Position numbers and translations under genes: made by a program. A DNA stretch of 64,000 nucleotides, from positions 1,922,001 to 1,986,000 of the forward strand of contig NZ_CP175511.1 in the NCBI RefSeq assembly GCF_046058945.1, in the 5' to 3' direction. The DNA is from Brochothrix campestris. Lineage in GTDB: Bacteria > Bacillota > Bacilli > Lactobacillales > Listeriaceae. The notes under the pieces were generated by a model. It saw only the letters and a program-made list of their open reading frames with translations. It was not told the origin of the DNA and made no database searches. Numbering within the stretch: the stretch's first letter is position 1; each line of letters begins with the position of its first letter. Below are positions 1-7,433 of this stretch, piece after piece.

Positions 1-710
1 ATCCGTTGTTTCGTTTGTGATTTAGGAATAACAACTGACCCTCGTTGTAAATGCCAACGGATAATAATTTGAGCCGGCGATTTTTGATGATGTCGTGCCA
101 ATTTTTGCAGCACGTCATTTTGTAGCACATCACTTTTATTTTGACCTAATGGTCCCCATGCTTCATGTTGAATATGATGTGCTGCTAAATAAGCCATTAA
201 GTTTGTTTGCGCAAAATAAGGATGTGTTTCAACCTGATTAACAGCCGGAATAATATCGTGCTCCTTAATCAAACGTTCGAGTAACGGTTGTTCATAGTTA
301 CAAACACCAATGGCACGAACCCGTTTTTCAGATAAGAGCCTTTCCATTGCCCGCCATGTGTCATTAAAATGTGCTTTCATCGGCCAATGTATCATGTATA
401 AATCCAAATAATCAAGTTTTAATTCCGCTAAAGAGCGTTCATATGCCTGCAAGGTTTCATCATACCCCTGATCAGCATCCCATACTTTTGAGGTGATAAA
501 CAATTCATCACGGGCAATGCCAGAAGTTTGGATTGCTGCACCGACTAATCGCTCATTTTCATAACGTTTAGCAGTATCAATCGCACGATAACCACTCGCT
601 AAGGCATCTTCAATGGGTTGTTGATTTTCCATCAAAAAGACACCAAACCCAATTTGGGGCATTTCGACACCGTTATTTAATACGATTCTTTTTGAATAGA
701 TTGTTTCCAT
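1..710 (-). CDS. Aldo/keto reductase, partial
   Basis: NAD(P)H-dependent carbonyl reductase of the AKR superfamily, cut by the window edge at its C-terminal side. Translating the minus strand from the ATG at 710 gives an N-terminal strand (NNGVEMPQIGFGVF), IDTAKRYENE with the AKR Asp and catalytic Tyr, ITSKVW with the catalytic Lys and YMIHWP with the His. The visible end, VVIPKS, is typical of the cofactor-binding part of the barrel. The start follows a GGGAATC-type ribosome site. The substrate cannot be told; relatives reduce methylglyoxal and other aldehydes. The family call is firm. Confidence 0.9.
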   Translation of the reverse strand, partial: METIYSKRIVLNNGVEMPQIGFGVFLMENQQPIEDALASGYRAIDTAKRYENERLVGAAIQTSGIARDELFITSKVWDADQGYDETLQAYERSLAELKLDYLDLYMIHWPMKAHFNDTWRAMERLLSEKRVRAIGVCNYEQPLLERLIKEHDIIPAVNQVETHPYFAQTNLMAYLAAHHIQHEAWGPLGQNKSDVLQNDVLQKLARHHQKSPAQIIIRWHLQRGSVVIPKSQTKQR

Positions 711-1033
711 ATTGATTCCCTCCTTTTTTCACTAAAACATCCCTGCTAATTTCTAGTTTACCGCATTTGTTCGTGTATCTCTATTAATCCAATCAATTAG
801 TCCTTGAAAAAGACCGTAAAAGTTAGATTTCAAGCTAATTCATATCATTATTTTTGTTATTATTCGTTACTCAAAAATACGACATTTTTCAAATGTAAAG
901 ATTTTGTTAAGAAAGCACTAATGTTTTTGTTTTTATGTTAGAATTAGATTGTACTTTGCTGAATTGGGTGTCATAATAAATTAATAAATTAGTAAATACA
1001 AATTACATATTCATATAATGGAGGAATAAAAAA
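711..1033. other. Gene-free stretch between divergent genes
   Basis: This 323-base AT-rich region separates the divergent aldo/keto reductase and DUF47 genes and must hold both promoters. I found no confident -35/-10 pair, no long inverted repeat and no RNA motif. A GGAGG ribosome site lies just before the DUF47 ATG. Confidence 0.5.
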
Positions 1034-1654
1034 ATGGTTTTCAAGAATAAGAAAGATCGTTTTGCACATTTATTACATGAAATCTCATTAAATATCAATG
1101 AGGCCGGTAAATATTTCAGCGAGTGTCAAGTTGAATCACAAGATGATTTACGTAAACTTGCAGAAGTCATGAAAGAATATGAACTTAAAGGTGATACGCT
1201 TGTTCATAAAATCATCTTAGAGTTAAACAACGCCTTTATTACACCAATTGAGCGTGAAGACATGCTTGAGTTAACAAACCGCTTAGATGATATTTTAGAT
1301 GGTTTCGAACAAGCTTCCTTCATCCTTGAAATGTACAATATTTCACCAAAAGATGAATACATTACGAAGTTTTTAGAAAACCTTTCAAAAGCAACAGCTG
1401 ATATCTCTGTAGCAACTGGTTATATCTTTGATAAAAAGCTTAAAAACGTCCGTGAATTAGCGATTCAAATTAAGGATTACGAATCAATCTGTGATGATAT
1501 TTACCGTGATTCAATCCGTCACTTAAATGATAACATTACTGATCCGATTCAATTTTTCAAATACCGTGAAGCTTACGAAGATTTAGAAGATATTGCAGAT
1601 GATTGCCAATCAGTTGCTAATACGCTTGAAACCATCGTTATGAAGAACGCCTAA
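1034..1654 (+). CDS. DUF47 / PhoU-like phosphate transport accessory protein
   Basis: A 206-residue, almost wholly helical acidic protein of the DUF47 (Pit accessory) family, distantly related to PhoU. Family members are encoded next to PiT phosphate permeases and are thought to regulate them from the cytoplasm. Conserved-type segments include the middle helices (LTNRLDDILDGFEQA) and a C-terminal stretch rich in acidic residues (YEDLEDIADDCQSVANTLE) that may bind metal. The start has a GGAGG ribosome site 9 bases upstream. The PiT gene follows after 21 bases, so the two form an operon. Confidence 0.9.
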   Translation: MVFKNKKDRFAHLLHEISLNINEAGKYFSECQVESQDDLRKLAEVMKEYELKGDTLVHKIILELNNAFITPIEREDMLELTNRLDDILDGFEQASFILEMYNISPKDEYITKFLENLSKATADISVATGYIFDKKLKNVRELAIQIKDYESICDDIYRDSIRHLNDNITDPIQFFKYREAYEDLEDIADDCQSVANTLETIVMKNA

Positions 1655-1675
1655 TTAAGGAGAATTATATAATCT

Positions 1676-2689
1676 ATGGATAATATACTAATCATTACAA
1701 TTGCGATTGTAGCTGCAGCGCTTGTGTTTGACTTTATCAATGGTTTCCATGATACAGCGAACGCCATTGCTACGAGTGTTTCTACTAAAGCAATTAAACC
1801 AAAACACGCCATCATTATGGCAGCCATTATGAACTTTTTAGGCGCGATTTCATTTACAGGTGTAGCAAAGTCGTTAACAAAAGATATTGTTGATCCATTT
1901 GCCTTACCACATGGTGACATCGTTATTTTAGCAGCGCTTATCTCTGCTATCATTTGGAATTTATTGACTTGGTATTTTGGAATTCCAAGTAGTTCTTCAC
2001 ATGCATTAATCGGTTCGATCGCCGGAGCAGCCTTAACTGCTGCTTTTATAGCTGGTCAATCGTCACCGCTTAACTACGCTGGATTCACTAAAATTATCCA
2101 AGCTCTAATTTTAGCACCGTTCTTAGCCTTTGCTGCTGGTTATATCATCTATACAATTTTCAAGCTAACCTTGAAAAACTTTAATTTAGATGCGACTAAC
2201 CGCCGTTTTCGTTACTTACAAGTACTAACGGCTGCGTTTCAATCCTACGCTCATGGTACCAATGATGCCCAAAAATCAATGGGTATCATTACATTAGCCT
2301 TAATTGCTAATGGGTACCAAACAGATGCTGATGGCGTCCATTTCTGGGTACAGGTAGCCTGCGCGACTGCAATGGCAGTTGGGACTTCAATTGGTGGTTG
2401 GAAAATCATTAAAACCGTCGGTAGTAAGATTATGAAAATCAAACCTGTTAACGGGGTAGCTGCTGACCTTGGTTCGATGTCTGTTATTTTCACTGCGACT
2501 GGCTTAGGATTGCCCGTAAGTACGACGCATGTTATTAGTTCATCTATTCTTGGTGTTGGTTCATCACACCGAATCCGTGGTGTTAAATGGGATACAGCCC
2601 AACGCATGGTTATCACTTGGGTCATTACCTTACCTATCTCAGCCGCAGTTGCTGGGCTCGTATATTATATTTTCACCTTGTTTATGTAA
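1676..2689 (+). CDS. PiT-family inorganic phosphate transporter
   Basis: A 337-residue low-affinity phosphate (metal-phosphate) symporter with about ten hydrophobic segments. The two diagnostic PiT signatures are present: GFHDTANAIAT near residues 22-32 and AHGTNDAQKSMG near 193-204. A third conserved patch, GLPVSTTHVISSSILG, lies near 280. It follows the DUF47 gene in one operon with its own AAGGAG site, and a terminator follows directly. Length fits the short bacterial PiT type. Metal ions may be co-transported, which the sequence does not settle. Confidence 0.95.
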   Translation: MDNILIITIAIVAAALVFDFINGFHDTANAIATSVSTKAIKPKHAIIMAAIMNFLGAISFTGVAKSLTKDIVDPFALPHGDIVILAALISAIIWNLLTWYFGIPSSSSHALIGSIAGAALTAAFIAGQSSPLNYAGFTKIIQALILAPFLAFAAGYIIYTIFKLTLKNFNLDATNRRFRYLQVLTAAFQSYAHGTNDAQKSMGIITLALIANGYQTDADGVHFWVQVACATAMAVGTSIGGWKIIKTVGSKIMKIKPVNGVAADLGSMSVIFTATGLGLPVSTTHVISSSILGVGSSHRIRGVKWDTAQRMVITWVITLPISAAVAGLVYYIFTLFM

Positions 2690-2703
2690 TCCATTTGAAA
2701 GGA

Positions 2704-2731
2704 AGGAGCCATCTTAAGTGGCTCCTTTTTT
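2704..2731 (+). terminator. Rho-independent terminator of the phosphate-uptake operon
   Basis: GGAGCCA pairs with TGGCTCC across a 7-base loop and is followed by six T. It lies directly after the PiT stop codon. Confidence 0.9.
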
Positions 2732-2736
2732 CAGCT

Positions 2737-3201
2737 TTATCTGTAATCACCTAAGTCATCACATTCAAAACAATCGTTTTTTATTAAACATTCAGCTTGA
2801 TATAACATTTCAATTCTCAGTAAATACGGATACAGCTTTTTAAGTAGCTCTAAAAAAGACTCCACAGTTATTTTTGTATCTGTAATATAATTGACAACAA
2901 TCCACTCATCCTCTAACTTAATTCCTATATCTCTTTGCAAACCATCATTCCAATATTCGCTTATCGTGTCTGCTTTATTTACTCTAGATTTAGAGAGGTT
3001 TTCTTGGATGGCATATACTTTTACTTGACGATGATTTAGGATATGGATGTCTTTTTTATTAAACGTTTTTCGTAAATACTTTTCCATTTCTTTGAACGAC
3101 CAGATTTCTGGCACGATAAACGCACGAATAAATAACTGATCCGCGTATTTAAATCGTAAATTGAATTGTTTTAACACTTTAACAGCCTGTATTTTTTTCA
3201 T
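2737..3201 (-). CDS. Hypothetical protein, 154 aa
   Basis: I do not recognise this protein. It is soluble-looking, with a basic N-terminal third (MKKIQAVKVLKQFNLRFKYA), a central strand-rich segment (DEWIVVNYITDTKITVESFLELL) and an unusual tail with two cysteines (IKNDCFECDDLGDYR). No catalytic motif or membrane segment is visible. Ribosome site AGAGGGGGGAAC lies upstream of the ATG. It stands alone, convergent to the phosphate-uptake operon, and its own terminator is not obvious. Confidence 0.65.
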   Translation of the reverse strand: MKKIQAVKVLKQFNLRFKYADQLFIRAFIVPEIWSFKEMEKYLRKTFNKKDIHILNHRQVKVYAIQENLSKSRVNKADTISEYWNDGLQRDIGIKLEDEWIVVNYITDTKITVESFLELLKKLYPYLLRIEMLYQAECLIKNDCFECDDLGDYR

Positions 3202-3412
3202 CTGTTCCCCCCTCTTTTAAAAACATCATAAACAATTTCTTCTGATTGTGCCGTTTAATAAATACTTCTTGACGATGAATTCCAGTCGTTTTTTTGCAAA
3301 TCCCCTTTTAAAATAACATAATGAGACATTAACTGTAAGTATTGTCCACTCTTAATCCATCTTTTGCGTAATTATAAATACACCATAATTTAACAACGCA
3401 CTAATTATTTTA

Positions 3413-3450
3413 AAAAAAGTAGCAAACCTTTTTGGTTTGCTACTTTTTTG
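3413..3450 (-). terminator. Bidirectional terminator after trmL
   Basis: A perfect 16-bp stem (AGTAGCAAACC core with A/T flanks) with a 5-base loop; A-runs on one side and T-runs on the other let it work on either strand. It lies 9 bases past the trmL stop. Confidence 0.9.
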
Positions 3451-3458
3451 GATTACTA

Positions 3459-3971
3459 CTAATCCTTCTCGAATACAATATGATCATACGTTGGCGCCTC
3501 AACATTCATATGTTGAAAGTTTTGTTGACGCAACGCTTCGTATGTTAATATCGCTGCTGTATTACTCAAGTTCAACGAACGAATGTTATCTGACATCGGA
3601 ATGCGGAGGCAATTTTCACGATGATCACGCAACACAGAATCCGGTAAACCAGTTGTTTCTTTACCGAAAACGAAGAAAATATCTGAGCTTGTATCGCTGT
3701 AATCAAAGTCGCTGTATGTATGCTCACCGAATTTTGTAATGAAATAAAATTTGCCGTCAGGGTATTTATCAAATAACTCCTCTAATGAATCATGCATTGA
3801 TAAATTAACACTGTCCCAATAATCGAGTCCTGCTCGTTTTAAATACTTATCTTCAATTGAAAATCCGAGTGGGCGGATTAAATGTAAGGCTGTATTGGTG
3901 CCGGCACACGTGCGGGAAATATTTCCTGTATTAGCTGGTATTTCGGGTTGGAATAAGACAATATGATTCAT
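3459..3971 (-). CDS. trmL: tRNA (cytidine/uridine(34)-2'-O)-methyltransferase TrmL
   Basis: A 170-residue SPOUT-fold methyltransferase that methylates the wobble ribose of certain tRNA-Leu species using S-adenosylmethionine. Visible family motifs are HIVLFQPEIPANTGNISRTC at the N-terminus, FVFGKETTGLPDSVL in the middle and IPMSDNIRSLNLSNTAAILTYEALRQ at the C-terminus, which forms the knotted cofactor site. A start four codons upstream (3983) is possible, but the GAAGGATG ribosome site fits the ATG at 3971 better. It follows queG with a gap of 8 bases, so two tRNA-modification genes share an operon. Confidence 0.93.
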   Translation of the reverse strand: MNHIVLFQPEIPANTGNISRTCAGTNTALHLIRPLGFSIEDKYLKRAGLDYWDSVNLSMHDSLEELFDKYPDGKFYFITKFGEHTYSDFDYSDTSSDIFFVFGKETTGLPDSVLRDHRENCLRIPMSDNIRSLNLSNTAAILTYEALRQQNFQHMNVEAPTYDHIVFEKD

Positions 3972-3979
3972 GGTTATGT

Positions 3980-5119
3980 TCATCCTTCTTTCTGAGATAA
4001 GTTTAATAATGCCGCTGTAATTTCAGCGCGTGCTTCGTCATCTGTTTCTTCTTGTTGAGCGGTTTGAAGTGCCTCTAAGGCAATATGACCACCAATTTTA
4101 GCTAAGGCATAGGCAGCAGTGCCTCGAATGACTGGTCGAGGATCAGCCAGTAAGCAATTGACCAAATCAGGAATTGCCGTTTCGTCCTTATAGCGTCCTA
4201 AAATTAAAATCGCATTGCGTTGGAGTGGTTTTTTTCCTCGCCACGACCCCGCCATCGGTCCAAATGTTTCTTTAAACTCGCGATTAGAAATCGTCAGCAA
4301 TGGTTTCAATAACGGTTTCACCTTCGCCTCATCAGGCTCCATCGCCGGATGAAGGTGAAAGTCTTTGCCACGATTATACGGACAAACGACCTGACAGGTA
4401 TCACAGCCATAAAGACGATTATGCAGTTTATCACGGAATCGCTCCGGCATCATCCCCTTTGTTTGGGTTTGATAACTCAAGCATTCCTTGCCATTCATCT
4501 TGCCATCACCAAGCAAGGCACCTGTTGGGCATGCCTTAATGCACTGTGTGCATTCCCCACACTGGTCACCCATCGGTTCATCTGGTTCAAACGCAATATT
4601 GGTAATCATTTCACCGAGATAAACAAAGCTACCATACTCTGGTGTGATTAAAAGCGTGTTCTTGCCCCGCCAGCCAATCCCTGCCCGTTCGGCCACTGCC
4701 ACATCGGATAACTCCCCGGTGTCGACCATCGACTTTGTACGCGCTTCTGGCACCTTTGTTTTAATAAACGCTTCTAATAAAGCCAGTTTTTCACGCAAGA
4801 CGGTATGATAATCGACCCCCCATGAGGCACGCGCAAAGACACCACGCCACTCGCCACGCTTACTTCGTAACGTATTATCCATCTGATTGGGATAGGCTAA
4901 GGCAATCGCAATAATCGATTGCGGTTGCTCGAAAATGAGACTGGGGTTGACCCGTTCTGCAATGACCGGATGTTCAAAACCAGTTAATAAATCATGCTCT
5001 TGGGCAAAGCTTAAGCGCTTTTCTAACGTTTGAAAGTAGTCCGCCGTTGTAAAACCGATTTTTTGAATGCCAATTGTTTTTGCATAAGCCTTGATTTCGT
5101 CCTTTAACGTATCCACCAT
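3980..5119 (-). CDS. queG: Epoxyqueuosine reductase QueG
   Basis: A cobalamin-dependent iron-sulfur enzyme that carries out the last step of queuosine synthesis on tRNA. Evidence: N-terminal DUF1730-type region, then a ferredoxin-like segment with CGECTQCIKACPTGAL and CDTCQVVCPYN supplying ligands for two 4Fe-4S clusters, and C-terminal HEAT-type repeats (RPVIRGTAAYALAKIGG). At 379 residues it is normal length for the HEAT-repeat form. An upstream in-frame start exists at 5149, but the GGGGGTG ribosome site favours 5119. Confidence 0.95.
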   Translation of the reverse strand: MVDTLKDEIKAYAKTIGIQKIGFTTADYFQTLEKRLSFAQEHDLLTGFEHPVIAERVNPSLIFEQPQSIIAIALAYPNQMDNTLRSKRGEWRGVFARASWGVDYHTVLREKLALLEAFIKTKVPEARTKSMVDTGELSDVAVAERAGIGWRGKNTLLITPEYGSFVYLGEMITNIAFEPDEPMGDQCGECTQCIKACPTGALLGDGKMNGKECLSYQTQTKGMMPERFRDKLHNRLYGCDTCQVVCPYNRGKDFHLHPAMEPDEAKVKPLLKPLLTISNREFKETFGPMAGSWRGKKPLQRNAILILGRYKDETAIPDLVNCLLADPRPVIRGTAAYALAKIGGHIALEALQTAQQEETDDEARAEITAALLNLSQKEG

Positions 5120-5147
5120 CTTTTCACCCCCAGTGCCCTTTATTATC

Positions 5148-5191
5148 AAAAAAAAGCACTCACCAGTTAATAATAACCCGGCAGTGCTTTA
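5148..5191 (-). terminator. Terminator downstream of tRNA-Gly
   Basis: On the minus strand GCACTGCC pairs imperfectly with GGTGAGTGC and six T follow. It separates the tRNA gene from queG. Confidence 0.75.
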
Positions 5192-5200
5192 TGTTCATTA

Positions 5201-5271
5201 AGCGGGTGATCGGGATCGAACCGACGACAACAGCTTGGAAGGCTGTAGTTTTACCACTAAACTACACCCGC
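5201..5271 (-). tRNA. tRNA-Gly (anticodon TCC)
   Basis: The minus strand folds as a complete 71-nt cloverleaf. Acceptor GCGGGTG pairs with the CACCCGC 3' side, the anticodon stem ACAGC/GCTGT encloses CTTCCAA, and the T loop is GGTTCGATCC. CCA is not encoded. Confidence 0.97.
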
Positions 5272-5348
5272 TAATTACTCCTTATTTATTACTTCTTTAG
5301 TATACCAAAAAACGATTGAAAATCAAGTCTTTTAGGCTAAAACAGTAT

Positions 5349-5395
5349 AAAAAAACGTCATCAGCTTTTCACAATAAAAAACTGACAACGTTGAC
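5349..5395 (-). terminator. Terminator of mntH
   Basis: AACGTCATCAG and CTGACAACGTT can pair with one internal mismatch. On the minus strand the stem is followed by a T-run just past the mntH stop. Confidence 0.75.
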
Positions 5396-5400
5396 TAGCC

Positions 5401-6756
5401 TTAAGTAAAGGTTCCGTAAATTAAATATATGTTCAAAATTGTTAAGAAAATCGCGATAATCCACGCGGTGTATTTCATCCATGTCGGATTAGCAAATTCC
5501 CCCATTAACTTTTTACTACTTGTGAAAATCGTTAATGGAATAATCGCAAATGGGAGGGCAATACTTAAGAACACCTGTGTGTAAATAAGTAATTCTTCCA
5601 CCTTTGCATCTTGACCGTTGAAAACAATTACCATAATAATGACTGGAATAATCGCTAACAAACGAGTTACAACACGACGGAGCCACATTGGAATCTTCAT
5701 TTTGATAAAGCCTTCCATAACAATCTGACCTGATAACGTACCAGTAATGGTTGAGTTTTGACCAGAGGCTAATAAGGCAACCGCAAACAAGGTACTTAAC
5801 ACCGGACTCGCGACTGCACCGACGATTTTATTATCACTTAAGGCATTGTATAATTCGACAAAACGGCCTAGTTCACTATCCAATCCATAAAACATTGCTG
5901 CTCCTAAGATGAGCAATAAGCAGTTAACAATCATCGCGACTGTTAATTGAATGTTTGAATCGATGGTTGCAAAGCGAATCGCTTCTTTTTTACCTTTTTT
6001 CGTCCGCTTAAACTGACGCGCTTGAATAATCGAACTATGTAAGTATAAGTTATGGGGCATGATGGTTGCACCAACAATACCTAATGCTAATAATAACATT
6101 CCTGGTTGTAACGCAATTTGTGGGTCAGGAATAAAGCCTTTTAGCATCGGTCCCCATTCTGGACTCGCTAAAATAACTTCGTATAAAAAGACAATGAAGA
6201 TGGTTGCAATTAAGGTCGCTACAATCGCTTCAATTTTACGAAAACCAACTTTTGAAAGCAACAGCAATAGCATTACATCAAGGGCTGTAATCGCTACACC
6301 GACTATGAGAGGCATCCCAAACAATAAATGTAAGGCGATAGCACCACCGATAACCTCGGCAATATCTGTTGCCATGATTGCTAACTCGGTAATAATCCAT
6401 AGAACAACACCGACGGGTTTACTGGTTGCCTTACGTGTGGCCTGTGCTAAGTCCATCCCTGTAACAATCCCTAACCGGGCGGCCATGCTTTGTAATAACA
6501 TCGCTACAACACTAGCAATCAAAATAACTGACAGTAAAGCGTAGGCATATTGAGCACCACCTGCAATCGAGGTAATCCAATTCCCAGGATCCATATAACC
6601 AACGGCAATCAATACACCTGGTCCACTATAGGCTGCTAACTTTTTCCAGAAACCACCTTTTTCAGGCATCGCTACGGTGTTGTTAATCTCTTCTAAACTG
6701 GCACCATTCGCATGTTCCACGACTGAGTGATGCTCGTCTTTTACTTTATGTGTCAT
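5401..6756 (-). CDS. mntH: Nramp-family Mn(II) transporter
   Basis: A 451-residue proton-coupled divalent metal importer with eleven or so membrane segments. Metal-site motifs are present: DPGNW near residue 56 in the first helix and MPHNLYLHSS near residue 235 in helix 6, the DPGN/MPH pair of Nramp proteins. The first 40 residues form a hydrophilic cytoplasmic tail. The ATG at 6756 follows AAGGAG. An MntR-type operator about 60 bases upstream predicts repression by manganese. Mn is the expected substrate; Fe(II) may also be carried. Confidence 0.95.
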   Translation of the reverse strand: MTHKVKDEHHSVVEHANGASLEEINNTVAMPEKGGFWKKLAAYSGPGVLIAVGYMDPGNWITSIAGGAQYAYALLSVILIASVVAMLLQSMAARLGIVTGMDLAQATRKATSKPVGVVLWIITELAIMATDIAEVIGGAIALHLLFGMPLIVGVAITALDVMLLLLLSKVGFRKIEAIVATLIATIFIVFLYEVILASPEWGPMLKGFIPDPQIALQPGMLLLALGIVGATIMPHNLYLHSSIIQARQFKRTKKGKKEAIRFATIDSNIQLTVAMIVNCLLLILGAAMFYGLDSELGRFVELYNALSDNKIVGAVASPVLSTLFAVALLASGQNSTITGTLSGQIVMEGFIKMKIPMWLRRVVTRLLAIIPVIIMVIVFNGQDAKVEELLIYTQVFLSIALPFAIIPLTIFTSSKKLMGEFANPTWMKYTAWIIAIFLTILNIYLIYGTFT

Positions 6757-6813
6757 TCACAACATCTCCTTCGTTTATACACTGTTTTATTCGCTTTGTT
6801 TCTACACTGTATA

Positions 6814-6830
6814 TTTTGCCCTAAGGAAAC
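6814..6830 (-). promoter_or_regulatory. Putative MntR operator of mntH
   Basis: TTTTGCCCTAAGGAAAC closely resembles the Bacillus MntR boxes in front of mntH (TTTGCCTTAAGGAAAC type). The position in the mntH leader fits Mn-dependent repression. No MntR gene is in this window. Confidence 0.75.
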
Positions 6831-6908
6831 ATTATTGTCAACGTCAAAATAAAAAACGATTACAGTTGTAACCGCTTCATTACCTATTCTAACAACCTTA
6901 AAAAAAAA

Positions 6909-7271
6909 TTATTTTTTTTCTGAAATTTGCCACGTCTCCAATTGATTTGAAAGTTGCTTTAATAGTTGTAATTGCTCACGTGTTAAACGATAGGGTAGTT
7001 CTAAGTACCACGCCTCTAATTCTGGATTATCGAGCAGTGGGAATGTCGAATTAATTGTTTCATCACGTAAACCATTGACGTCATCAACAAAGTAGTTCAC
7101 CGGTGTGCCGACCTCTTGGGCAATCGCCACTAAAATATTGAGTGGTGGTCGGTTACGGTTCATTTCATATTTACTAATCGCAGAGGGATTAACCTTAATG
7201 CGTTCAGCCAATTCTTTTTGTGTATAGCCTCGTTTTAAACGTTCTGCCTTAATCTTTTCACCAATGTTCAT
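6909..7271 (-). CDS. XRE-family transcriptional regulator
   Basis: A 120-residue protein with a Cro/CI helix-turn-helix at residues 4-60 (GYTQKELAERIKVNPSAISKYE) followed by a short C-terminal part ending in basic residues. The window gives no target; it stands alone upstream of mntH in the same direction. A weak inverted repeat with a T-run at 6851-6872 could be its terminator. The ribosome site (GGGG) is weak. Confidence 0.85.
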   Translation of the reverse strand: MNIGEKIKAERLKRGYTQKELAERIKVNPSAISKYEMNRNRPPLNILVAIAQEVGTPVNYFVDDVNGLRDETINSTFPLLDNPELEAWYLELPYRLTREQLQLLKQLSNQLETWQISEKK

Positions 7272-7343
7272 TGTAATCGGCCCCTTTATCGTGCTTCTAC
7301 TTCTATTTTAGCATTTATCCGACCGTTTGCGTTGCCCTCAACC

Positions 7344-7376
7344 TAAAAAAACGTATACGACTAATGCGTATACGTT
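7344..7376 (-). terminator. Terminator of the M16 peptidase gene
   Basis: AACGTATACG and CGTATACGTT form a perfect 10-bp stem with a 7-base loop, followed on the minus strand by six T. Confidence 0.9.
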
Positions 7377-7433
7377 TCAGATTGTAGACAAAGTCTAATT
7401 AAACATCTACTAGAATATTAAAAATTGAACAAA

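Noticed and set aside
1008..1022. TATAAT just before the DUF47 start as its -10
   Set aside because: It overlaps the ribosome site region; a start there would leave almost no leader.
1651..1953. Minus-strand frame inside the PiT gene
   Set aside because: Shadow of the strongly supported phosphate transporter; no ribosome site or family similarity. The same holds for most antisense frames in this window.
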